Of a stretch of 60,764 nt of DNA, positions 27,966-35,522 are shown piece by piece. The notes under the pieces were generated by a model. It saw nothing but the letters and a program-made list of their open reading frames with translations. It ran no database searches and had not been told where the DNA came from. The position numbers and the translations under genes are program-made. The stretch comes from Sneathiellales bacterium. Its GTDB lineage: Bacteria > Pseudomonadota > Alphaproteobacteria > JANQFL01. Every line of letters starts with the position of its first letter. The first letter of the stretch is position 1. Location of the stretch: positions 1-60,764 of the forward strand of contig JANQFL010000020.1 of assembly GCA_028277845.1 (NCBI GenBank), read 5' to 3'.

Positions 27966-29132
27966 TCAATCGCCGTCGGATTGCAGCGCCGCCATGTGTT
28001 CGCTGGAGAACGCCTCGAGTTTTTCCTTGAGTTCGGGCTTGGTGTCGAGAAGGTGATGGAAATGGCCCTTGTCCAACACCATCAGGCGGCATTCCGTCAA
28101 TGCGCGCACCGAACCGGTCTGCACGTGTTCGCGCAGGATACCGAGTTCGCCGAAGAACTCGTCCGCCTTCAGGTGCACCGGTTGCGGATCGACGTCGATT
28201 TCGACCTCCCCGTCGACAATGAAGTACATGGCATCGGGCGGAATGCCCGGCGGTAGAATAACTTCGCCGGACCGGAAGGTGTGCGAGCGCAGCAGTCCGG
28301 CGATCTGGGCGATCGACCGGGCATCCAGTTCCCGGAACAACGGGACCCGGGCGACCATGCCCCAGGTGACGACGAATTCGTGGCGTCGGATTTCGTTGAC
28401 GAAACCCGACGCCATGATGCCGATCGGCAAGGCGTACATGGCCAGGCCCAGCACCGTCACCAGACTGCCGAACACGCGGCCCAGCGGCGTGACCGGCACG
28501 ACGTCGCCATAGCCCACGGTGGTCAGGGTCGCCATCGCCCACCACATCGCCGCGGGGATGCTGCCGAAGGCGTCCGGCTGGGCGTCCTTTTCCAGCAGGT
28601 ACATGAAGCTGGAGCAGAACACCAGCAGGCCGCACATGATCACCAGGGCGGCCATCAGCGCCTTGCGTTCGGAATAGATCACCGCGGCGAGGGTATCGAG
28701 GGCGGTGGAGTAGCGCGCCAGCTTGAGCAGGCGGACCAGGCGGAAGATGCGCAGGAAGCGCAGATCGAGCGCGAACCAGGCGCCCAGGTAAAACGGCAGG
28801 ATCGCCAGCAGATCGATGATGGCGTACGGCGTGATGGCGTAACCCAGGCGGGCTTTCAAGGCGCCGGTCCGGCCCGCGGGCGTGCGGTGTTCGATGCAGA
28901 CCCACAGCCTGGCGAAATACTCGACAGTGAAAATGATGACGGAAAATACTTCGAACCGTTCGAACCAGATACGGTACTTGATCCACAGGGGTTCGACGGT
29001 CTCGGCACACACCGCCGCGACGTTGAGCAATATCAACGTCATCATGAACATATCGAGGCCCCGTCCGAGCCGGGTCTGCTGCTGGCTGTCTTCGAGCAGT
29101 TCGAAGACGTAACGTCTGGCCGATACGGTCAT
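27966..29132 (-). CDS. voltage-gated-type potassium channel with cyclic nucleotide-binding domain
   Basis: A 388-aa inner-membrane channel. It has six helices including an arginine-rich S4 (RFLRIFRLVRLLKLARYS), a pore loop with the potassium selectivity filter TVGYGD, and a C-terminal CAP-like cyclic nucleotide-binding domain (about the last 130 residues, with FFGELGILREHVQTGSVRA as the phosphate-binding cassette). This is the MlotiK1-like layout common in rhizobia and relatives. An in-frame TTG at 29168 would add 12 residues; GAAGGAG lies between the two candidates, so the start is uncertain. Confidence 0.9.
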   Translation of the reverse strand: MTVSARRYVFELLEDSQQQTRLGRGLDMFMMTLILLNVAAVCAETVEPLWIKYRIWFERFEVFSVIIFTVEYFARLWVCIEHRTPAGRTGALKARLGYAITPYAIIDLLAILPFYLGAWFALDLRFLRIFRLVRLLKLARYSTALDTLAAVIYSERKALMAALVIMCGLLVFCSSFMYLLEKDAQPDAFGSIPAAMWWAMATLTTVGYGDVVPVTPLGRVFGSLVTVLGLAMYALPIGIMASGFVNEIRRHEFVVTWGMVARVPLFRELDARSIAQIAGLLRSHTFRSGEVILPPGIPPDAMYFIVDGEVEIDVDPQPVHLKADEFFGELGILREHVQTGSVRALTECRLMVLDKGHFHHLLDTKPELKEKLEAFSSEHMAALQSDGD

Positions 29133-29197
29133 GTACGGACTGTAATCTCCTTCAAACGGCGCGCGCAATCATACCGTGTTTGCGGCGTGCGCAGCAG

Positions 29198-29638
29198 TCA
29201 ATTCGGCCGGAAGCCCAATCGAACCAAATTGGCGTTGGGTGGAAACAACGGCTGGGGCAAGTCGTCCCAGTCGAACCAGTTCCATTCGAGGCACTTGTGC
29301 GGTTCCAGCCGCCGCGGGTCGCCGTCGGCCTCCGCCATGACGAACAACGTGACGTAATGAAGTCCTTCGTCGGGAAACAGGTCGTTGGTGTAGGGGGCCG
29401 GTCGCAAGGCGGTCACCGTCATGCCGGTTTCCTCCGCGACTTCCCGCCGGGCGCAATCCTCGATGGATTCGCCGGCCTCCAGATGGCCGCCGGGGCAGGC
29501 CCATTGACCGGCGCCGTGACTGCCCTGGCGCAGTCCCAGCAAAACACGGCCATCCCGGACGATCAGGACACCCACGCCGACGCGCGGTCCCGCCATACCG
29601 CCGGGACCCGAGACCCCGGCCGGAGACTCACCCGCCAT
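29198..29638 (-). CDS. Nudix hydrolase
   Basis: A 146-aa Nudix protein with an intact box, [23 protein letters not shown], matching GX5EX7REUXEEXGU. It would hydrolyse a nucleoside diphosphate-linked substrate; the size and sequence resemble MutT/NUDT15-like sanitising enzymes. The start overlaps the alaS stop by 11 bp, implying co-translation. A second ATG 14 codons in is an alternative. Confidence 0.88.
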   Translation of the reverse strand: MAGESPAGVSGPGGMAGPRVGVGVLIVRDGRVLLGLRQGSHGAGQWACPGGHLEAGESIEDCARREVAEETGMTVTALRPAPYTNDLFPDEGLHYVTLFVMAEADGDPRRLEPHKCLEWNWFDWDDLPQPLFPPNANLVRLGFRPN

Positions 29639-32279
29639 GATTGGCGATCGCTTCGCCGATCGCGGTCAGGGCTTCGGACGCCTTGGCACCGTCCGGCCCG
29701 CCGCCCTGCGCCATGTCGGGCCGTCCGCCGCCGCCCTTGCCGCCCACGGCGGCCACGCCGGCACGAACCAGATCGACCGCGCTATAGGTCTCGACCAAGT
29801 CGTCGGTCACGCCGACGACCACGGACGCCTTGCCGTTGCTCACGGAGACCATGGCATAGACACCCGATCCGGTTTTCTTCAGATCGTCGATCATGCCCTT
29901 GAGGTCTTTGGGCGACACATCGTCCAATTGGCGGCCGCCATAACGGACGCCTTTGATTTCCTCGACTTCCGGTCCGCCGGCGCCGCCGCCCGTGGCCAAC
30001 TGCTTGCGGGTCTCGGTCAGGTCCTTTTCCAGCTTGCGGCGTTCCTCGAGCAACTGGCTGACCCGCGTGACCATATCGGCCGGCGTGACCTTCAGCAGGG
30101 ATGCCACCGATTTGACCTGCTCTTCCAGTTCGTTGAGGTAGATCAGCGCGCCCTCGCCCGTCAGCGCTTCGATGCGGCGCACGCCGGCTGCAACCGCACC
30201 TTCGCCGACGATCTTGAACAGGCCGATATCACCGGTGCGGGTCACGTGCGTGCCGCCGCACAGTTCCGTCGAGTACCGTTTGCCGTCGTCGCGGCCGTCG
30301 CCCATGGACAGGACCCGGACCTCGTCGCCGTACTTCTCGCCAAACAGCGCCAGGGCGCCCTGCTCGACGGCTTCATCCGGCGTCATCAGAACGGTGTCGA
30401 CACTGGTGTTCAGTTGGATCTGACGGTTGACCGCCGTTTCGACCTCGTTGATTTCCTCGGCGGACATGGCCTTGGGGTGGCTGATATCGAAACGCAGCCG
30501 TTCCGGCGCCACCAACGATCCCTTCTGCGTGACATGATCACCGAGCGTGTCGCGCAGGGCGGCGTGCAACAGGTGCGTCGCCGAGTGATTGGACCGCAGC
30601 CGGGCGCGACGGCGGTCATCGACGCGCATTTCCACCACATCGCCGACGGACAATGTCCCGGACGCGATCCGGCCGAGGTGGACGTGCAGATCGCCCAGTT
30701 TCTTCAGCGTGTCGGTGACGACGAGTTCCGTACCGTCCGGCGTGAACATCATGCCGATGTCGCCGATCTGGCCGCCCGATTCGCCATAGAACGGAGTCTG
30801 GTTGACGACGACCGCGACTTCCTCGCCTTCGCCGGCCCGGTCGGCCTTGTCGCCGCCGCGGACGATGCATTCGATCTTGCCCTCGGCCACGACGGTTTCG
30901 TATCCGAGGAATTCCGTCGCCCCGACGGACTCGCGGATGTCGAACCAGACGGCATCCGTCGCCGCCTCGCCCGAACCGGCCCACGCCTTGCGGGCCTCCT
31001 CGCGCTGGCGCTCCATGGCCTGGTTGAAGCCGGCCGTGTCGACATCGATGCCGCGTGGCCGCAGCGCGTCCTGGGTCAGATCGATGGGGAAGCCGTACGT
31101 GTCGTACAGCTTGAACGCCACGTCTCCCGGCAGGGCCGAACCGGACGGGATCTTGCCGAGTTCGTCTTCCAGCAGCCGCAGGCCGCGGTCGAGAGTACGC
31201 TTGAAGCGGATTTCCTCGAGCTTCATGGTTTCGCTGATCAGCGACTGGGCGCGGCCCAGTTCGCCGAAGGCCTGGCCCATCTGATTGACCAGCGCCGGCA
31301 CCAGACGCCACATGAGCGGCTCCTGCGCCCCGAGCATATGAACATGACGCATGGCCCGGCGCATGATGCGCCGCAGTACGTATCCGCGGCCTTCGTTGGA
31401 CGGCAGCACGCCGTCGGCGATGAGGAAACTGGATGCGCGCAGATGGTCGGCGATGACCCGATGCGATACGGCATGCGGGCCGTCCGGGTCCGTGTTGCTG
31501 GCGTCCGCCGAGGCCTCGATCAGAGAGCGCAGAAGGTCGGTGTCGTAATTGTCGTGCTTGCCCTGCAGGACGGCGGCGATGCGCTCAAGGCCCATGCCGG
31601 TGTCGATGGAGGGTTTGGGCAGGTCGATGCGTTCGTCCGGCGTCACCTGCTCGAACTGCATGAACACCAGGTTCCAGATCTCGACGTAGCGGTCGCCGTC
31701 CTCGTCCGGCGAACCGGGCGGTCCGCCTTCGATGTGATCGCCATGGTCGTAGAAGATTTCCGAGCATGGGCCGCACGGGCCGGTATCGCCCATGGACCAG
31801 AAATTGTCCGACGTGGCGATGCGGATGATGCGCTCTTCCGGCAGTCCGGCAATCTTGCGCCACAGATCGAAGGCCTGATCGTCCTCGTGGTAGACCGTGA
31901 CCCACAGCCGGTCCGCGGGCAGGCCGTACTCCTTGGTGATTAGGTTCCAGGCCAGCTCGATGGCGAGGTCCTTGAAATAGTCGCCGAACGAGAAATTGCC
32001 GAGCACCTCGAAAAACGTGTGATGCCGGGCCGTGTAGCCCACATTGTCCAGGTCATTGTGCTTGCCGCCGGCCCGCACGCATTTCTGTGATGTGACGGCA
32101 CGGTCGTAGTCCCGCTTCTCGGCGCCGGTGAAGACGTTCTTGAACTGCACCATGCCGGCGTTGGTGAACAGCAGAGTCGGGTCGTTATGGGGAACGAGCG
32201 GGCTGGACGCCACGATCTCGTGTCCGTTGGCCCCGAAAAAGTCGAGGAACATCTGGCGGATTTCGTTTCCACTCTTCAT
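29628..32279 (-). CDS. alaS: alanyl-tRNA synthetase
   Basis: An 883-aa class II synthetase that charges tRNA-Ala. The N-terminal catalytic domain begins [26 protein letters not shown]. The editing domain carries [11 protein letters not shown] and CGGTH zinc/editing motifs. The C-terminal C-Ala domain follows with a coiled coil and ends with a glycine-rich DMAQGGG patch. The start at 32279 fits the family; longer frames add 46 non-conserved residues. Confidence 0.96.
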   Translation of the reverse strand: MKSGNEIRQMFLDFFGANGHEIVASSPLVPHNDPTLLFTNAGMVQFKNVFTGAEKRDYDRAVTSQKCVRAGGKHNDLDNVGYTARHHTFFEVLGNFSFGDYFKDLAIELAWNLITKEYGLPADRLWVTVYHEDDQAFDLWRKIAGLPEERIIRIATSDNFWSMGDTGPCGPCSEIFYDHGDHIEGGPPGSPDEDGDRYVEIWNLVFMQFEQVTPDERIDLPKPSIDTGMGLERIAAVLQGKHDNYDTDLLRSLIEASADASNTDPDGPHAVSHRVIADHLRASSFLIADGVLPSNEGRGYVLRRIMRRAMRHVHMLGAQEPLMWRLVPALVNQMGQAFGELGRAQSLISETMKLEEIRFKRTLDRGLRLLEDELGKIPSGSALPGDVAFKLYDTYGFPIDLTQDALRPRGIDVDTAGFNQAMERQREEARKAWAGSGEAATDAVWFDIRESVGATEFLGYETVVAEGKIECIVRGGDKADRAGEGEEVAVVVNQTPFYGESGGQIGDIGMMFTPDGTELVVTDTLKKLGDLHVHLGRIASGTLSVGDVVEMRVDDRRRARLRSNHSATHLLHAALRDTLGDHVTQKGSLVAPERLRFDISHPKAMSAEEINEVETAVNRQIQLNTSVDTVLMTPDEAVEQGALALFGEKYGDEVRVLSMGDGRDDGKRYSTELCGGTHVTRTGDIGLFKIVGEGAVAAGVRRIEALTGEGALIYLNELEEQVKSVASLLKVTPADMVTRVSQLLEERRKLEKDLTETRKQLATGGGAGGPEVEEIKGVRYGGRQLDDVSPKDLKGMIDDLKKTGSGVYAMVSVSNGKASVVVGVTDDLVETYSAVDLVRAGVAAVGGKGGGGRPDMAQGGGPDGAKASEALTAIGEAIANHGG

Positions 32280-32430
32280 GGAGTCACCACACTCTCTACC
32301 GTTTGACCGCGTTGTCTGATCCCCGGAAAACTCAGGCCTTCCGGGACCGTCTGCTTTTAACCCCAGTTGACTATCGTGTCCAGGAGCGCCCGCCCCTGTT
32401 TGCCCCGGTCCCGCCAAGGCTTCGGAAACG

Positions 32431-32459
32431 AAAAAAGGCGCCGGAATGCCCGGCGCCTT
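32431..32459 (-). terminator. Rho-independent terminator after recA
   Basis: Reading leftward after recA, a GGCGCCGGGCATTCCGGCGCC-type hairpin (10-bp stem, 5-base loop, 32435-32459) is followed by a run of six T. It separates recA from alaS. Confidence 0.88.
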
Positions 32460-32492
32460 GATTCTGAGGGGTATTGGTTTGAATGACCGGGA

Positions 32493-33581
32493 TTACACCG
32501 GCTGCAGATCCTCTTCCTCGTCACCGCCGCCGACGCTTTTGATCTCGAGATCCTCGGCGATCAATCCCGCCTCCTGGCGGATGGTGTTTTCGATGGCGTC
32601 GGCGATTTCCGGATGCTCGGCCAGGAAGGTCTTGGCCGCCTCCCGGCCCTGCCCGACCCGTTGACTGTCATAGGAGAACCAGGAACCGGATTTCTCCACC
32701 ACCCCGGCCTTGACGCCCAAATCCAGCAATTCACCGGTCTTGGAGATGCCTTCACCATACATGATGTCGAATTCCACCTGTCTGAACGGCGGCGCCACCT
32801 TGTTTTTCACCACCTTGACCCGGGTCTGGTTGCCGACCACCTCGTCGCGGTTCTTGATGGCGCCGATGCGGCGGATTTCCATGCGGACGGAAGCGTAGAA
32901 CTTAAGCGCGTTGCCGCCCGACGTGGTTTCGGGATTGCCGAACATGACGCCGATCTTCATGCGGATCTGGTTGATGAAGATGACCATGCAGCGCGAGCGG
33001 GAAATCGACGCCGTCAGCTTGCGCAGGGCCTGGCTCATCAGGCGGGCCTGCAGGCCGACATGGGTATCGCCCATCTCGCCTTCCAGCTCGGCGCGCGGCA
33101 CCAGGGCCGCCACGCTGTCGATGACCAGAACGTCGATGGCGCCGGACCGGACCAGCGTATCGGCGATTTCCAGGGCCTGTTCACCGGTATCGGGCTGGGA
33201 AATCAGCAGTTCCTCGACATCGACACCCAGCTTGCGGGCATACACCGGGTCGAGCGCGTGTTCGGCGTCGACGAAGGCACAGGTGCCGCCGGTTTTTTGC
33301 GCTTCCGCCACCACGTGCAGCGCCAGGGTCGTCTTGCCCGAACTTTCCGGTCCATACACTTCGATGATCCGGCCACGCGGCAAACCGCCGATACCCAGGG
33401 CCAAATCCAATCCGAGCGACCCGGTCGAGATGGCTTCCACCTCCACCGCCTGCTCGCCCTGGCCCAATTTCATGACCGAGCCCTTGCCGAACGCCCGCTC
33501 AATCTGACTCAGAGCGGCGTCCAACGCCTTCTGTTTATCCATATTGTCCGTTCCTACGACGCGAAGTGCTGGTGCCGACAT
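32493..33581 (-). CDS. recA: RecA recombinase
   Basis: A 362-aa DNA strand-exchange protein and activator of LexA self-cleavage. It starts [35 protein letters not shown] as in other alphaproteobacteria and carries the P-loop GPESSGKT and the conserved [17 protein letters not shown] segment, with an acidic tail ([10 protein letters not shown]). ATG 33581 with AAGGA eight bases upstream is preferred; a GTG one codon earlier is possible. A perfect direct-repeat SOS box and a weaker one lie upstream. Confidence 0.97.
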   Translation of the reverse strand: MSAPALRVVGTDNMDKQKALDAALSQIERAFGKGSVMKLGQGEQAVEVEAISTGSLGLDLALGIGGLPRGRIIEVYGPESSGKTTLALHVVAEAQKTGGTCAFVDAEHALDPVYARKLGVDVEELLISQPDTGEQALEIADTLVRSGAIDVLVIDSVAALVPRAELEGEMGDTHVGLQARLMSQALRKLTASISRSRCMVIFINQIRMKIGVMFGNPETTSGGNALKFYASVRMEIRRIGAIKNRDEVVGNQTRVKVVKNKVAPPFRQVEFDIMYGEGISKTGELLDLGVKAGVVEKSGSWFSYDSQRVGQGREAAKTFLAEHPEIADAIENTIRQEAGLIAEDLEIKSVGGGDEEEDLQPV

Positions 33582-33635
33582 CACAACTATCCTTCAGTTA
33601 TTTCATAGCCGCTTCCGCGATGCAATACGGGCAAT

Positions 33636-33650
33636 GTACATGATTTGTTC
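33636..33650. promoter_or_regulatory. near-match LexA box (GTAC-N7-GTTC)
   Basis: GTAC-ATGATTT-GTTC, one base off GTTC-N7-GTTC, about 55-70 bp upstream of recA. It is closer to recA than the perfect box. Confidence 0.4.
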
Positions 33651-33703
33651 TCTTTGGCAAGCCATTTTATATCCATTTGATATCACAAGTGTTTTCGCAC
33701 CAT

Positions 33704-33718
33704 GTTCCGGGAACGTTC
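33704..33718. promoter_or_regulatory. perfect alphaproteobacterial SOS (LexA) box
   Basis: GTTC-CGGGAAC-GTTC, an exact GTTC-N7-GTTC direct repeat as used by LexA in alphaproteobacteria. It lies between divergent recA (start 33581) and a small gene (start 33800), so either or both may be damage-inducible. Confidence 0.75.
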
Positions 33719-33799
33719 AACAAAATACGAAATTTCCAAAGTATATATACTATACTGAATAGTCTTCTAACCTCATTTGAAGGCCAACGAGTTAGAACT

Positions 33800-34060
33800 A
33801 TGTCACAAAACCAGATCAACGAACTGACAACCAACGTTGCTATTCTCCATTTTCTCGTACATCAACTCATGGTCGCGCACTGTGAAAAGGAGTCGGATCC
33901 CGTTGCGTTTGCCCAATCACTCCTAACCGAAATGGAAGGAATGCTCGCAGAAGTGCCAAAAGACCATCAGTGGCAAATCGACATATCCGACCAAATGAAA
34001 GCGTTTTTTGCCCAGGTGGTTTCGACTCTGAAATCGAATACCCATCACCATGACGCGTGA
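33800..34060 (+). CDS. small helical hypothetical protein
   Basis: Not recognised. The 86-aa, probably all-helical soluble product (MSQNQINELTTNVAIL..., LLTEMEGMLAEVP...) ends with a His-rich tail (THHHDA). It is less GC-rich than its neighbours and sits divergent to recA with an SOS box about 82 bp upstream, so it may respond to DNA damage. The ribosome site is weak. Confidence 0.55.
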   Translation: MSQNQINELTTNVAILHFLVHQLMVAHCEKESDPVAFAQSLLTEMEGMLAEVPKDHQWQIDISDQMKAFFAQVVSTLKSNTHHHDA

Positions 34061-34347
34061 TGTAATCGATCGCCTCACTTAACTAAACTGAGTGTTCCAT
34101 GCCAGACCTACATAACCGAATATTTGCTTACGAGGTCAATGCCCTTAAGGGCACCAAAGGTAAACGCCTGACCTATCGAAGGATTGATCAAGCCGCAAGC
34201 GTCTAAAGCGTATATCCGCTGGAATAACTGGCGCCGCTGACTTCTTGCGACCATGCGCGTAATCGCTAAAATAATTTTGCGGAGTGGTGGGGCCCTCTTT
34301 AGCCGAAGGGGTAAACCCACGCCACAACCCGCACGCCCCTCCGGCTA

Positions 34348-34363
34348 GAGGGGCCGAGCAAGG
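34348..34363 (+). repeat. left half of 16-bp inverted repeat
   Basis: GAGGGGCCGAGCAAGG; its exact reverse complement occurs at 34733-34748, 370 bp away, as one arm of a terminator. Confidence 0.85.
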
Positions 34364-34497
34364 CACGGTCCGTCAGAACCCGCCCTGACAAAGCGCTTCT
34401 TTTGACGGGTAGCCGTGTAGCCCGATCCTGTAAATGACGGTGCACCGAGGCATGAAATAAGAGCCAAAGTGACCACCGGCAGGGTGTCAATCGGGTT

Positions 34498-34530
34498 CCA
34501 CTGTGCAGACTCGTACAATCCGCACAGTGG
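34498..34530. other. perfect 9-bp stem-loop
   Basis: CCACTGTGC and GCACAGTGG pair around a 15-base loop. No T-run follows on either strand, so it is more likely part of a structured RNA or protein-binding site than a terminator. Confidence 0.6.
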
Positions 34531-34630
34531 CGCCGAAAGCCAGTGACATGGCGTAACTTTGTCTAGCTGGCCCGGACTTCACAAACCTTTTCGGTCTGTG
34601 AGGCCTCGCGGACCAGAAAGGTGACCTTCT

Positions 34631-34714
34631 ATGGCCATCAATCTGGTCATTAAGGTCAACGTAGCCGCCATAGTTTGGGCTATTGCCTTTGTGGTGGTTT
34701 CTCTGTTGGCCTAG
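34631..34714 (+). CDS. 27-residue hydrophobic peptide
   Basis: ATG at 34631 has AAAGGTG seven bases upstream. It encodes 27 aa ending VVVSLLA, with one membrane-spanning stretch (about residues 9-26) after a short polar start with one Lys. A strong terminator begins five bases after the stop, and structured RNA precedes it. The arrangement resembles type I toxin genes or phage-type small membrane proteins, but no family is recognised and no antitoxin RNA has been shown. Confidence 0.45.
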   Translation: MAINLVIKVNVAAIVWAIAFVVVSLLA

Positions 34715-34719
34715 TTGAA

Positions 34720-34758
34720 GAGGGGTCGGGTTCCTTGCTCGGCCCCTCACCTTTTTTT
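34720..34758 (+). terminator. Rho-independent terminator after small peptide gene
   Basis: GAGGGGTCGGG pairs with CTCGGCCCCTC (11 bp with G-U pairs) around a 7-base loop, followed by seven T. Its right arm is the second half of the 16-bp inverted repeat. Confidence 0.85.
34733..34748 (-). repeat. right half of 16-bp inverted repeat
   Basis: CCTTGCTCGGCCCCTC, the exact reverse complement of 34348-34363, forming the 3' arm of a terminator hairpin. Confidence 0.85.
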
Positions 34759-34851
34759 GTGGCATTGGGGACGTTTCCAGAAAGCGCGTCACAACTTTCT
34801 GAATTTCGAGGTCATTTGTTGGTTTGTCATTTTCTCAAGAATTTTTGTCAC

Positions 34852-35420
34852 ATGTCTGAAACAAAAACCTCAAAGGAGAAGATGGACGAATTTTATGTCG
34901 CCTATGGGAAAGTTATCGACGACTGGGCCTTCATTGAATTCGTCTTATCACAAATATTTAGGTCCATCACGCAGATCGACAAGAAGTTAAGCGCTGCGAT
35001 CTTCTACTCTGAGCGAAGCTTTCAAACCCGAAAAGGTTTGCTTCCGCCGCGATCAGAAGCGCGCCCATCGATGGTGCGCCTGACCAAATAACTGAATTCG
35101 CCCAAGCCTGCCTGAAAAAGGCTACTCAATACAGCACCTTTAGAAACTTACTAGCCCACTGCCTTATTGTTTGGAACGACGTAACTAATCGCGCTGATTT
35201 AAGAGAAGGCGACGACATTGAAGACCTTCATTCGGAAAGACTTTTCTTCCTGGAAGATTTGGTCAACGCCGAAAGAAATCTCAGTGAGTTCAAATCTCTG
35301 ATGTTGAGAGTTATTCGGCCCGACGCCTATGAACCAGGGCTGTCTCCAAGTGAAGGTCGCAAATTAATTCTGCAACTGCCCAATGAGGCGCAGTTTCCTG
35401 CATCCAACCAGAACACATAA
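34852..35420 (+). pseudogene. frameshifted hypothetical gene
   Basis: The frame from ATG 34852 reads MSETKTSKEKMDEFYVAYGKVIDDWAFIEF...FYSERSFQTRKGLL and then loses sense, stopping at 35091. From about 35043 the adjacent frame continues sensibly as AAIRSAPIDGAP...TFRNLLAHCLIVWNDV...LVNAERNLSEF and stops at 35420. One missing base near 35042-35046 would join them into a protein of about 189 aa. The layout, ending in an RNxLAH motif, resembles a widespread family of small helical hypothetical proteins often found in mobile regions. Low GC fits acquired DNA. A sequencing error is an alternative. Confidence 0.65.
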
Positions 35421-35522
35421 GCGCCCTAACACCTACTTCGATCATCTAAAGCTTAGACTAATTCTCCGCGCAGGCCCGTCCGTCCTGAAGTATTGCCTTG
35501 AACATCGGCTGATGGAGACCGG

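Larger units (their letters stand above)
34061..34630. other. structured non-coding stretch, no clear protein gene
   Basis: About 570 bp without a convincing gene. It holds a GCCCCT/AGGGGC hairpin (34335-34354) and the left half of a 16-bp inverted repeat. A perfect 9-bp stem follows at 34498-34530, then a CACAAACC/GGTCTGTG hairpin near 34580-34600 inside an imperfect CTGGCCCG/CGGACCAG stem, just before a tiny peptide gene. Short antisense frames here resemble nothing. It does not show tRNA, tmRNA, SRP, RNase P or 6S landmarks that I can recognise. Confidence 0.5.

Noticed and set aside
29637-31943. Very long antisense frame opposite alaS
   Set aside because: High-GC codon bias opens the opposite strand; the sense frame is a complete AlaS with all motifs.
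34108-34490. Several short minus-strand open frames in the structured stretch
   Set aside because: They overlap one another in different frames, have no ribosome sites and read through hairpin arms; more likely by-products of repeats.
34061-34760. tmRNA, RNase P RNA, SRP RNA, 6S RNA or tRNA in the structured stretch
   Set aside because: None of the conserved landmarks (tRNA T-loop, tag coding region, RNase P core, SRP tetraloop domain) could be found by eye.
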